From: Endozoicomonas sp. SESOKO1 | GTDB taxonomy: Bacteria > Pseudomonadota > Gammaproteobacteria > Pseudomonadales > Endozoicomonadaceae | Direction: 5' to 3' | Assembly: GCF_024606265.1 (NCBI RefSeq) | Contig: NZ_JAHHPP010000315.1 | Coordinates: 1-37,846, forward strand | DNA length: 37,846 nt | Shown: one piece after another, positions 1-8,864 of the stretch | Numbering within the stretch: the stretch's first letter is position 1 | How the letters are laid out: each line of letters opens with the position of its first letter | The notes under the pieces: model-generated | Databases searched by the model: none | Told to the model about the DNA's origin: nothing | What the model saw: the letters and a program-made list of their open reading frames with translations, nothing else | Program-made: the position numbers and the translations under genes

Positions 1-1136
1 AAAGGGCTATGCGGCAAGCCAAAGCGCAAGCCAAAGACAGATAGGGGCAGTATTTATCTGACTAACGAACTGTTTCGGTTTGACGTCTGCGCTGACGGTG
101 TTACCCGGCTGTTCATTGGCACCAGGACCAACAACATCGGATATCTGTCGTTCAAATCCCACCGACCATTCAATAAGCCAAAGTCTTTGTATATCCGCAA
201 GGAAGCAGGGCAGTACTTTGTCTCGTTCTGTTATGAGGATAATCAGCCAGAGCCAACGGCTGACAAAGAGAATCTGAAATGGCTCAAAGGTGCTTCAGAA
301 GAATGGCTGAATGAGTATGTTGTCGGGGTGGATCGTGGTGTTGTGGTTCCGGCCCACACTGGTGATGCTGCGTACAGGTTTTCTGTTGGGCAGGCAAGAC
401 ACCTTGCTGCTCAAGAGCGTTACCGGAAGCGCCTGCAGCGTCGCCTTGCCAAACAGGTGAAAGGTTCAAATCGTCGCAATAAGGTCAAGCAGCGAATCAG
501 CAAGACCTACCGCAAACAGGCAGCAATCAGAAATGACTTCTGCCACCAAACCAGCAGAAAGTTAGTCGATAGCTCTGCCAAGGTTATTATCTTCGAGGCT
601 CTGAACACATCGAAGATGACCCGCAAGCCCAAGGCCAGGCAGGATAGTAACGGGAAGTACCTTCCCAATCGTGCCAAGGCCAAGGCCGGACTCAATAAGT
701 CCATCCTCAATGTCGGCTGGCACTATCTGGAAGCGTACGCACAGTACAAAGCTGCCAGACTAGGAAAAGCCGTTTTCAAAATATCTCCAGCCTATACAAG
801 TCAAGAGTGTTCCCGATGTGGACACACTCACCCCGGCAACCGCAAGACACAAGCATTGTTTTTCTGCGGCTCCTGTGGATACGTTGGCAATGCCGATGCT
901 AATGCCGCATTGGTCATAAAGAAACGGGCTATCAAACTGTTTTTAGACTCTGGAACGGAGTTGCAGGGTAAAGGCATTCCTTTACTCTGTACTGGACGTG
1001 GAGCCGGTCGTAAGACGGGAAAGGCGAAAGTCTCTTCCGCTGTGGCAACGAAGCGTCAAAAAAGAAAAGAACGGCAACCACTTTGGTGGCTGCTTAGTAT
1101 TGGAAGCTTGCTCCCTTTAGGGGCGAGTAGTTCACC
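1..1136 (+). mobile_element. IS200/IS605-type element, right part with right end
   Basis: The element comprises tnpB and, just past its conserved part, the sequence around 1105-1136 (GCTCCC-TTTA-GGGGCGAG then TAGTTCAC). This resembles the imperfect subterminal hairpin and end seen in this family. The left end and any tnpA are outside the window. In characterised relatives the guide (omega) RNA overlaps the tnpB 3' end and the right end, so about 950-1136 is the candidate guide-RNA region, with the guide taken from sequence just after about 1136. The exact boundary is an estimate, because these elements make no target-site duplication. Confidence 0.65.
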
Positions 1137-1656
1137 GAAATACCTCCTGATACTGTCCAAGAGCACAAACCCGCAAACCCGTATGGATATTAACATGACT
1201 CAAATTTGTACAACCGGTAATCAAGCTGGACCATTGATGCCTTGCAACCCCGAATTAATGGCAGCTACTGATTCACCGGATAATTCAACCCAGCGACAAT
1301 CCAATGGTCTTTTTACCTCCACGATCTCACAGGCAATTTATTCTGTAGGTGTTGGAGCGTTTGCTGTCGTGGTAAAAAATCAGGTGGTTTCCCCGCTGAA
1401 TGAACCTGGCAAAGTCTTTTTGAGGAGGCATTGTTTCAATAACATGACCCGGGCTGAGTTCGATGAGTACGGAGAACTCACTCCGTTTACCCCAGTCTAT
1501 CTGGCAGAGATAGCAGTAACGTCAACAGCTTATTTTGTTGCCAGCGGTGGCTTGTGCAAGGTGTATGAGGGATGTAAATCAATCTATGACCGGGTATGCA
1601 GCCATTTTTCGGCACCGGATGCCACGGCAAGGCGACATGGGCCTGAAGAAGTTTAG
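1..1656 (+). CDS. tnpB: TnpB-family (IS200/IS605 OrfB) RNA-guided nuclease, 5' partial, reads through into downstream ORF
   Basis: The frame is open from base 1, so the true start lies outside the window. TnpB proteins are RuvC-type nucleases guided by an RNA made from the element's right end, and they help IS200/IS605 elements persist. Seen here: RuvC-I Asp in GVDRG (codon 331-333), RuvC-II Glu in IIFEALN (595-597), a zinc ribbon with CSRCG and CGSCG pairs (from 808), and RuvC-III Asp in NADANAA (895-897). The nuclease core therefore looks intact. A typical TnpB would stop near the right-end hairpin (about 1105-1136). Here no stop occurs and the frame continues to 1654-1656, adding about 180 residues with no TnpB similarity that I recognise. 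No tnpA is visible. The TnpB identity is strong; whether the fused tail is translated is unknown. Confidence 0.88.
   Translation, partial: KGLCGKPKRKPKTDRGSIYLTNELFRFDVCADGVTRLFIGTRTNNIGYLSFKSHRPFNKPKSLYIRKEAGQYFVSFCYEDNQPEPTADKENLKWLKGASEEWLNEYVVGVDRGVVVPAHTGDAAYRFSVGQARHLAAQERYRKRLQRRLAKQVKGSNRRNKVKQRISKTYRKQAAIRNDFCHQTSRKLVDSSAKVIIFEALNTSKMTRKPKARQDSNGKYLPNRAKAKAGLNKSILNVGWHYLEAYAQYKAARLGKAVFKISPAYTSQECSRCGHTHPGNRKTQALFFCGSCGYVGNADANAALVIKKRAIKLFLDSGTELQGKGIPLLCTGRGAGRKTGKAKVSSAVATKRQKRKERQPLWWLLSIGSLLPLGASSSPKYLLILSKSTNPQTRMDINMTQICTTGNQAGPLMPCNPELMAATDSPDNSTQRQSNGLFTSTISQAIYSVGVGAFAVVVKNQVVSPLNEPGKVFLRRHCFNNMTRAEFDEYGELTPFTPVYLAEIAVTSTAYFVASGGLCKVYEGCKSIYDRVCSHFSAPDATARRHGPEEV
1183..1656 (+). 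other. Unrecognised ORF downstream of, and in frame with, tnpB (157 codons if started at its own ATG)
   Basis: An ATG at 1183 (or 1195) lies about 45 bases after the IS right end and in the same frame as tnpB. The encoded segment has two stretches of moderate hydrophobicity (IYSVGVGAFAVVV and VYLAEIAVTSTAYFVA) that could be weak membrane segments. It has several cysteines in its second half and no family motif I know. There is no convincing ribosome-binding site before either ATG. It may be a host gene whose 5' part or promoter was displaced by the insertion, or a tail read through from tnpB. Its stop lies three bases upstream of a dispersed repeat copy. Confidence 0.4.
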
Positions 1657-1658
1657 AA

Positions 1659-1720
1659 GGCTGATCGAGAATAGCGACCATAGCGAGGTTGGTAATAAAT
1701 TGAGGGTGAAAATTTCATTA
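1659..1720 (+). repeat. Partial copy of the 7917-8079 inverted-repeat element (left part)
   Basis: Starting at GCTGATCGAGAATAGCG (1660-1676), this segment matches the left 60 bases of the element at 7921-7980 at roughly 80% by eye. It shares GAGAATAGCG, TAGCGAGG and AAATTGAGG in the same order and spacing. The right half with its inverted terminal repeat is not found here, so this is a truncated or solo copy. It lies between two convergent reading frames. Confidence 0.6.
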
Positions 1721-2893
1721 TCATAAGAATGTGATGAATTCAGTTGCAATATCCTTTTGGGCTGCTAAGTCAATTCCTGCCTTTTTGGCCAATACCCTCT
1801 TTTCATTCAGCATCTTGACTGTTTCAGCTTGTCCTCTGGACAGAGTAACCTTCGCTGGCTTGTCAAAGTGTATATTCAATTTGTCAGCATGACGCTGACT
1901 GGCCGCCAACGCACTTTTCTGTTTCGCGACGTGTTTGAGTGCTGACTCTATATCCTGGTGTTTCAACGGAGGCCCTCCCAGGCTAACTAATTTCTCCTCC
2001 TGCTGGTACATTCTTATCTTGACAGCTTCAGTGATATCAATTCCATTTTTATTAGTGACACTGGATACTCCCTGATTGCAACAATAGTGTTTTACAGGTG
2101 TCATGGATTTCGGGTACACGTAATGTGGTAAATTTTTCTCCCTCCGCTTTACCTTCCTCAGGAGCTTTCTTCGCCATTGATGTTCCGTATTTGGGTTTGC
2201 TTCCGTCCCAAAAACCTGCGTGCTACTGTTTTCTTTTAATGCCTCCCTGAAGAACTCGTAGTGTGGGGCATACTCATTTTTTGTTTCAGAGAGATAGGCG
2301 TCCAGCTGATATTGAGTTATCGGAAGCTTGATGTTGGTTTCTACGTTGATGTAAAAAAGCGTAAATAACTGTTCTACTTCATTGATCATTAGCCGTGCGA
2401 AAATAGCACCGGTTTCTGCCTGATAAAAAACGTTGTCAACCCTGACTTTGCCAGAAGTACCAAGCTGGTTTGCCAGTTCACTTCCTTCAATAATTTCTAC
2501 AGTATCAATATCCAGTTTTTCAGTCTCGCCTGGAATGTACACCATACTTGAAGTTTCAAAGCATTGCAGACTTGCCGGAGGAAACAGGCTTTCAGGGGCA
2601 TCAGGGGGTATCATTTCTTCGGGGAAATGGTCATCTGTACTGCCGATAGCCGGAGTATTTTCACATAAAGGATAATTGTACTTCGATGGTGAGGGCACAG
2701 GGGCGGAGGATTCACACGGGGTTGCAGCATTATCAAGGCGAATTGAAAAAAAGCGTTCTGGGTAAAACTGTAGATAGCTTCGAATAGCGGTTGAAACAGT
2801 AACCGTCATGTCCATGAATCGGGTAACAATACCGGTATCTGGAGGATGGTCGGTATTTATTGAAGTGGTATAATTCGAGGTTATGTTGAACAT
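1721..2893 (-). CDS. Hypothetical protein, 390 aa
   Basis: I do not recognise a family. The start ATG (2891-2893) is preceded on the minus strand by a purine-rich GCAGAGG at suitable spacing. The protein has no signal peptide or clear membrane segment. Residues about 60-120 are rich in Pro, Ser, Asp and Glu and look disordered. The middle (about 125-215) looks folded, with alternating hydrophobic and charged residues. The C-terminal 170 residues are Lys/Gln-rich and probably helical, with a basic cluster RRKLLRKVKRREK near residue 240 and a CC pair near 269. This layout is common in host-directed or lineage-specific proteins, but nothing proves secretion. It stands alone, convergent with the tnpB-linked ORF. 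Confidence 0.6.
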   Translation of the reverse strand: MFNITSNYTTSINTDHPPDTGIVTRFMDMTVTVSTAIRSYLQFYPERFFSIRLDNAATPCESSAPVPSPSKYNYPLCENTPAIGSTDDHFPEEMIPPDAPESLFPPASLQCFETSSMVYIPGETEKLDIDTVEIIEGSELANQLGTSGKVRVDNVFYQAETGAIFARLMINEVEQLFTLFYINVETNIKLPITQYQLDAYLSETKNEYAPHYEFFREALKENSSTQVFGTEANPNTEHQWRRKLLRKVKRREKNLPHYVYPKSMTPVKHYCCNQGVSSVTNKNGIDITEAVKIRMYQQEEKLVSLGGPPLKHQDIESALKHVAKQKSALAASQRHADKLNIHFDKPAKVTLSRGQAETVKMLNEKRVLAKKAGIDLAAQKDIATEFITFL

Positions 2894-3243
2894 TTGGTTA
2901 CCTCTGCTTTCTCCCGTAAGAAAAAATCAAAACAATTTATTTGATACTTTTTTTGCTATTTCTTCGATCAGTCCCACAGGATTCTGATTTTTCAAAAATT
3001 AGACCATCAAGTTGTAATATGGTTCCATTTTGTTTCAGTTCTCTTGCTTATCCTGCCACTTTTTCAGGCTAAATTATTGGTATTTGTGCGTAGCCAATAG
3101 GGTTTGTAAATCTAACCGGTTAATTGCTTAATGTTTTATTTTTCAATGCATTAGGGTCAAAATGTTATTAAAGGCTGGTGAAAGTGGTTTAAGATGATTA
3201 ACTGTAGACATATCATCATCTGGCATTCAAAAGGAGGCCTGAT
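2894..3243. other. Gene-free AT-rich spacer, 350 bases
   Basis: This stretch separates the divergently transcribed 390-aa protein gene and the DUF406 gene, so it must hold both promoters. It is AT-rich with several homopolymer T and A runs. I see no convincing hairpin terminator, RNA gene or repeat. The only clear signal is the strong Shine-Dalgarno AAGGAGG at 3231-3237 belonging to the next gene. Confidence 0.5.
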
Positions 3244-3528
3244 ATGGAGAATACCACCGCTGAACTGGAAGTTGATGCTGATCACTGTTTTGAGATAGGT
3301 GAGGTGATTGCGCCCGGTGATACTCACCTTGCAATGACAATAAAAGGAGATACTGAGCAACAGGCAAACGATCAGATGGCAAAGATGGAAGCACTGGCAA
3401 ACAGCATTTCTGACCATTGCCAGGTAAAGAAAACGGTGAACCGCCATAAGGGCAGCGTCACCATTGATGCCATGTTTGATTTTGACTGCACGGCGGAGAA
3501 AATGATTTTTGAATTGTATCTCAGGTAG
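3244..3528 (+). CDS. DUF406 family small protein (YfcZ/YiiS-like)
   Basis: This 94-residue cytosolic protein resembles the E. coli YfcZ/YiiS family. The C-terminal block FDFDCTAEKMIFELYLR matches the family's characteristic FxFxCxAExxIFxLxLR ending. The first half has the usual acidic start, a Cys near residue 17 (DHCFEIGEV) and a central helix rich in Ala, Met and Glu. Length matches the family (about 90-95). The ATG at 3244 follows a near-perfect AAGGAGG (3231-3237) at 6-base spacing, so translation should be efficient. The biochemical function of the family is not established. It appears to be a single-gene unit upstream of eno. Confidence 0.85.
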   Translation: MENTTAELEVDADHCFEIGEVIAPGDTHLAMTIKGDTEQQANDQMAKMEALANSISDHCQVKKTVNRHKGSVTIDAMFDFDCTAEKMIFELYLR

Positions 3529-3685
3529 TAACTTTACTTACTGTTGCCGTTGCCATTTGATGATTATTTGATCATTGACGTTTGGTTTAAACGATGGTTC
3601 ACAGGCTATTAACAGAGGTTAACAGTAATGATCAAAAATCCACGGAACTCAATGCTGGCGCGGTGTCCAGCGGAATTGTAAGGCT

Positions 3686-3713
3686 TTGACACAGGATTTT
3701 CCGGTGGTATAGT
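3686..3713 (+). promoter_or_regulatory. Sigma-70 promoter for eno
   Basis: TTGACA at 3686-3691 and TATAGT at 3708-3713 are separated by 16 bases, close to the sigma-70 consensus. A start near 3720 would leave about 80 bases of leader before the enolase ATG. The leader is pyrimidine-rich and shows no obvious attenuator. Confidence 0.7.
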
Positions 3714-3770
3714 TGCCGCTCCCGTAACAATGCCGTATCCATTTTGCGGTATTGCTTACCTCTCACTTGA

Positions 3771-5093
<1,323 letters not shown>

Positions 5094-5116
5094 TTAGCAG
5101 TCGCTGCTGATTGAAA

Positions 5117-5143
5117 GGGGAGGCTTTAAGCCTCCCTTTTTTT
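5117..5143 (+). terminator. Rho-independent terminator after eno
   Basis: GGGAGGCT (5118-5125) pairs with AGCCTCCC (5129-5136) across a tiny loop, followed by seven T (5137-5143), 24 bases after the enolase stop. It may also help end the convergent propeller-protein transcript, although the T-run on that strand is poor. Confidence 0.9.
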
Positions 5144-5239
5144 GTCCGACGAAGTGGGCAAACCTGTCAGGCCGAGAGAAGGGTGAAGCACTCCGGGCTG
5201 AGGGAGAGTTAATTCGTGGATCGCCCTTTGTCTGTGAGC

Positions 5240-7222
5240 TTATGGAGCAGATTTTCTGGCCTTTTTGTCTGGGGGAGGCGACAGTTCATTGACAGGGCGC
5301 TGGGGATGTGCTGCCAGATCTTCCTTGTTAAGGTGCCAGACCTGCACCAGTTGGCCGTCGTTACTAATGGTCATTAAATGCCCCCCGTTGGCACTTAACG
5401 TTACCGAGTCGAGCCTGTATTGATGGTGAAGCGTCGTTTTGTGTAACCAGTTACCATCTGCCGTGTAGCCATAGATTATGATGGCGCTATCATTTCTGGC
5501 TTCGATGACAACATGGGAGCCATCGTGGTTGAATTGGGCTGAATAAACCCCACCTGCTGTCGTGAATTTGCCGCTGATTATCCAGTTGCCACCGGTCGTA
5601 CGAGTGTGGATTTGGGCGTTGCATTCAGGTAGGGATATTGATGAGTAATTGCAGGAAAATGTCAGGATATGTCGACCGTCAGCGCTGAACCTGGCTGAGG
5701 TAATATGCAAATCATCATGGACGATAATCTGTTGTTCTGACCAGTGCCTGGTGTTTGCATCATACCGGTAGATTTTTGCTGTATGATCGCTACTGGCCGT
5801 GACTAAATAGTGGCCATCGGGACTAAAACTGGTAGAGGCAATCCACCGTTTGTGGTTGATAGTGGTTTTTTCCTGCCAGTTGTTGCGGGTATCAAAACTC
5901 AGGATTCTGGCAATATAATCGAAGCTCTCTGTTACAGCATGGAGGCTGTCAGGGCTGAATGCAGTGAAGGTGATTCCCCGGGAGTGGGTAATACAGATTT
6001 TTTTTACCCAACCGTTATTGGTGTTGCCGCTGAAAATAGTTGCGATGCGATCGGGATTGTTATTCCCGTCGTCGCTAATGGTGATTATATGTTTGCCATC
6101 AGGGCTGAATTCAGCGGCAGTGACCCTGCCATTATGGTTCAGGGTGGCCAGCTCCAGCCAGTTGCCGTTGCTGTCCCGGCCATGGATTTTCACCGTGTGA
6201 TCGTCACTGGCAGTGACTATCAAGCGGCTGTCAGGGCTGAATGTTGCTGAAAGAACGTGCCCTTTATGTTTCGTTGTCGTTGTTACTACCCAGCGGCCAG
6301 TGTTGTCCATTGTGCAGATTACGGCCCTGCGACCACTCCTGGCCATCACTGCATGGCGGCTGTCGGGGCTGAAAGTCGCCGATCTGATAAATCTATCAGA
6401 AATGATGATGAGTCTTTCTGTCCAGTTGCCGTTGGTATTAACGCTGCTGATTTTCGCGATCCGGGCTGTGTGGCTCAATATATGCTTTTTGTCAGTGCTG
6501 AAGGTGATCCGGCGGATTATGCCTGCATGGGGGATAGAAATCACTTCGGGTCTTGTGGCGTTTGCCGTTCTGCCATAATTTTCCGGACTACAGCGCGTGT
6601 AACTGTTGGTCGCCAGGTAGCCTCCATCGTTGCTGAGGGTGGCTGATGCGGCAGTATAGGGGATGCAATTGATGGATATTGCCAATTCCGGATGGAAAGT
6701 ACGACAGTTAACCATCAGCTGGCCCACTGTGTAAAACAGGATTTGCGGGAAATATTTTCCTCTTCGTGGTTCCCGTGGCGGTATATCGTCGTCTGTTACT
6801 TTTCCGGCTGAATGGCCACAACCGGTTGAATGGCCGCAAATAGCGCTGATCAGCGTTTCATTCCCGGTAAGCTGCCTCAGCCAGGCTTTCAGTTCATGGT
6901 TGCTGATGTAATTGGCAATCTGTATGAATTGCTGCTGTTGTCGAGGCTCGAACTGTTTAAACCAGGTCCTGGGGAGTAAATGCTCTTCACGGATGGTATT
7001 GAACAAGGACGAACAGGTCTGCGACATTGCTTTTATATCCCGATACCTTAAAAAACCCAGCAAGTGCCCCATGGGTTGCAAGGGTAAATCCAGCAAAAGC
7101 ATCGGTTTTTGGCCGGAAATGGCGGTGATGCTGTTGACGGTATTGTTTGCTGCAGGCTGGCTGTTGGCGTTAACCGGGGCGGTATAGCGGTTGAAGCTGC
7201 CAATAGGGTTGTCGCGGGGCAT
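5240..7222 (-). CDS. F-box-like and WD40-type beta-propeller repeat protein, 660 aa
   Basis: Eukaryote-like architecture. Residues about 41-90 read like an F-box: LPLQPMGHLLGFL, then RDIKAMSQTCSSLFNTI, matching the LPxxxxxxILxFL..DLxxxxxVCxxW pattern. After a linker with a small Cys/His cluster (ICGHSTGCGHS), roughly residues 180-640 form nine or ten degenerate propeller repeats of about 42 residues. These carry A-x-FSPDG-x-H-(3)-T-x-S-x-D-x-T-(2)-I and then D-x-NGNW. There is no signal peptide or membrane segment. The tail PPPDKKARKSAP is basic. The start ATG (7220-7222) follows AAGGAG at 8 bases. F-box proteins recruit targets to SCF ubiquitin ligases in eukaryotes, and some bacterial effectors imitate this. 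A host-directed role is inference; an internal scaffold is possible. It is a single-gene unit facing eno. Confidence 0.8.
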   Translation of the reverse strand: MPRDNPIGSFNRYTAPVNANSQPAANNTVNSITAISGQKPMLLLDLPLQPMGHLLGFLRYRDIKAMSQTCSSLFNTIREEHLLPRTWFKQFEPRQQQQFIQIANYISNHELKAWLRQLTGNETLISAICGHSTGCGHSAGKVTDDDIPPREPRRGKYFPQILFYTVGQLMVNCRTFHPELAISINCIPYTAASATLSNDGGYLATNSYTRCSPENYGRTANATRPEVISIPHAGIIRRITFSTDKKHILSHTARIAKISSVNTNGNWTERLIIISDRFIRSATFSPDSRHAVMARSGRRAVICTMDNTGRWVVTTTTKHKGHVLSATFSPDSRLIVTASDDHTVKIHGRDSNGNWLELATLNHNGRVTAAEFSPDGKHIITISDDGNNNPDRIATIFSGNTNNGWVKKICITHSRGITFTAFSPDSLHAVTESFDYIARILSFDTRNNWQEKTTINHKRWIASTSFSPDGHYLVTASSDHTAKIYRYDANTRHWSEQQIIVHDDLHITSARFSADGRHILTFSCNYSSISLPECNAQIHTRTTGGNWIISGKFTTAGGVYSAQFNHDGSHVVIEARNDSAIIIYGYTADGNWLHKTTLHHQYRLDSVTLSANGGHLMTISNDGQLVQVWHLNKEDLAAHPQRPVNELSPPPDKKARKSAP

Positions 7223-7610
7223 GTCTAAGGCTCCTTGGTCCCTGGCTTACGGGTTCCGGGTAGCCGGTACCGGGCTGAACTCAACAGGTAATACAGTATC
7301 CCTTGTCGTAGAGAGAAGGGAGTCGGAGGTGCTTTGCATACCCATTGTCGGCTGCAGTGTAGTCAATGGTGGCGGCTCTATCATTGGCCGCAATCAGGAA
7401 AAGAAGCTCAAGAAACGAAAGGCGAGAGTCAAGCAGATAACGAAACACGACAGAGGGATAGGACTGGAAAACCCTGTGAAGCGGTTCTGATAACTGATCA
7501 TATGTAAAACCACGGGTACTCCTGTTAAACTTCACCCTTCAGCTTCAAACATCTTGTTTTTCTGGTGTTACCCATACTGCTCTGGATAGTGACGGTTTAA
7601 AGCGGAACTG
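7223..7610. other. Gene-free spacer between divergent genes, 388 bases
   Basis: Lies between the F-box/propeller gene and ftsB, so it must contain both promoters. Short open frames exist on both strands (for example 7281-7535 minus, GTG start), but none has a good ribosome-binding site or recognisable protein. I see no terminator-like hairpin or dispersed repeat. Confidence 0.45.
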
Positions 7611-7886
7611 ATGATGAAAAAACTGGCAATTGCCCTGTTGACACTGCTGCTGGTTTGTCTGCAAACCAGGCTCTGGATTGGTGAGGGCAGTATGGCTGAA
7701 ATGTTGACGCAAAAGGATAGCCTTGAGCGTTTCAGGCTTGAAAATGAACGTTTGTACCAGCGTAACCGCCTGCTGGCGAAAGAGGTTGTGGAACTTCAGC
7801 AGGGGATGGAAACGGTTGAAGAGAGAGCACGCCAGGAGCTGGGTATGATCCGCAGTGATGAAACATTCTTTCTGACTTTCGATTAA
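7611..7886 (+). CDS. ftsB: Cell division protein FtsB
   Basis: Bitopic inner-membrane divisome protein that works with FtsL and FtsQ to activate septal peptidoglycan synthesis. The 91 residues show a short cytoplasmic Met-Lys-Lys start, one membrane span (about 5-20, LAIALLTLLLVCLQTRLW), and a periplasmic coiled coil rich in Glu, Leu and Arg (about 30-70, LERFRLENERLYQRNRLL). The conserved end is ERARQELGMIRSDETFF. Length fits the family (about 90-105). Two ATG codons (7611, 7614) are possible, preceded by GCGGAA. In many gammaproteobacteria ftsB is followed directly by ispD; here a 163-bp inverted-repeat element lies between them. Confidence 0.95.
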   Translation: MMKKLAIALLTLLLVCLQTRLWIGEGSMAEMLTQKDSLERFRLENERLYQRNRLLAKEVVELQQGMETVEERARQELGMIRSDETFFLTFD

Positions 7887-7916
7887 ACTGGATAATCTGT
7901 TTCCTGTGTTGGTGCC

Positions 7917-8079
7917 AGGAGCCTGACCGAGAATAGCGCCCGTAGCGAGGATGGGAGAAAATTGAGGATAAAAATTCAGTTTTGTGAGGAGAATAGCGCG
8001 CTATTTGACGGACAAAAGTGGATTTTTAGACCAATTTGCTGCCACCGCAGTAGGGCAGTCTATTCTCGGTCAGGCTCCT
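7917..8079. repeat. 163-bp MITE-like element with perfect 20-bp terminal inverted repeats
   Basis: Bases 7917-7936 are the exact reverse complement of 8060-8079 (arms begin AGGAGCCTGACC and end GGTCAGGCTCCT). The interior holds a perfect 14-bp palindrome AATAGCGCGCTATT (7992-8005), two copies of GAATAGCG (7931, 7991) and no reading frame of note. There is no obvious target-site duplication. A related partial copy lies at 1659-1720, which makes this a dispersed family rather than a one-off hairpin. It sits between ftsB and ispD and could fold in RNA into a large hairpin that affects co-transcription. Confidence 0.85.
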
Positions 8080-8129
8080 AGGAGCTGTTCCTGAACTGGC
8101 TTCTGAATGTTCAAATTAAGGGTGTCAGA

Positions 8130-8864
8130 GTGAGTAGCGTAGAAACCATGAGCACGGTTCGTTACTGGGCGGTTGTTCCGGCAGCTGGCGTTGGCCGACG
8201 GATGAATGTGGATATTCCCAAGCAGTACCTTGAAATCAAGGGTAAGCCTCTGATGGTACATACCCTGGAGCGATTGCTGGATTTTCCCGGGCTGGAAAAG
8301 ATAGTGGTAGTGCTTGATCATAACGATGAGTACCATCAGTCCATTGAACTATTGAAAAATCCGAGGATTCTCCTTGCCCGGGGGGGAGATGAGCGTTACC
8401 ACTCGGTACTCAATGGTTTGAAAGTGCTGCTGGATATCGGTAGTCCTGATGACTGGGTACTGGTCCATGATGTAGCCCGTCCCTGCATTCGCCGTGCAGA
8501 TATGGATTGGCTGGTCAGTCAGCTCCATGAACATCCTGTCGGAGGTCTGCTGGGTAGCCCGGTTACCGATACCATCAAGAGGGCCGGAATCGATGATGTT
8601 GTCACCGAAACGGTAGACCGTCAGGGACTCTGGCATGCGATGACACCGCAGATGTTCCGTCTGGGAATGCTGCACGATGCAATGGCGAAAGCGATAGCGG
8701 ATAAGATGCCGGTAACGGATGAGGCCAGCGCCATTGAATACTCTGGAAAGCAGCCCGTCATGGTGGAAGGACATGCCGATAATATCAAGGTGACCCGTGG
8801 AACTGATCTGGCTCTGGCCACTCTATATATAGAACAGCAATCGAAACTTATTGAGGTCACCTGA
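8130..8864 (+). CDS. ispD: 2-C-methyl-D-erythritol 4-phosphate cytidylyltransferase
   Basis: Third step of the MEP isoprenoid pathway: joins CTP and MEP to give CDP-ME in the cytosol. Seen: the nucleotide-binding [10 protein letters not shown] with [12 protein letters not shown] just after, then [30 protein letters not shown] and the C-terminal TDEASAIEY and [12 protein letters not shown]. 244 residues from a GTG at 8130 preceded by AAGGG at 7 bases. An ATG at 8148 would start six residues later with a weaker site and would still include the whole domain. The stop overlaps the ispF ATG (TGATG at 8862-8866), so the two are translationally coupled. Confidence 0.96.
   Translation: MSSVETMSTVRYWAVVPAAGVGRRMNVDIPKQYLEIKGKPLMVHTLERLLDFPGLEKIVVVLDHNDEYHQSIELLKNPRILLARGGDERYHSVLNGLKVLLDIGSPDDWVLVHDVARPCIRRADMDWLVSQLHEHPVGGLLGSPVTDTIKRAGIDDVVTETVDRQGLWHAMTPQMFRLGMLHDAMAKAIADKMPVTDEASAIEYSGKQPVMVEGHADNIKVTRGTDLALATLYIEQQSKLIEVT

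Noticed and set aside
1487-1681. 64-codon minus-strand frame covering the end of the tnpB-linked ORF and the repeat copy
   Set aside because: It starts inside the dispersed repeat and overlaps the better-supported plus-strand frame; no recognisable protein.
7281-7535. 84-codon minus-strand frame upstream of ftsB
   Set aside because: GTG start without a good ribosome site, no family resemblance, and it occupies the region needed for two divergent promoters.
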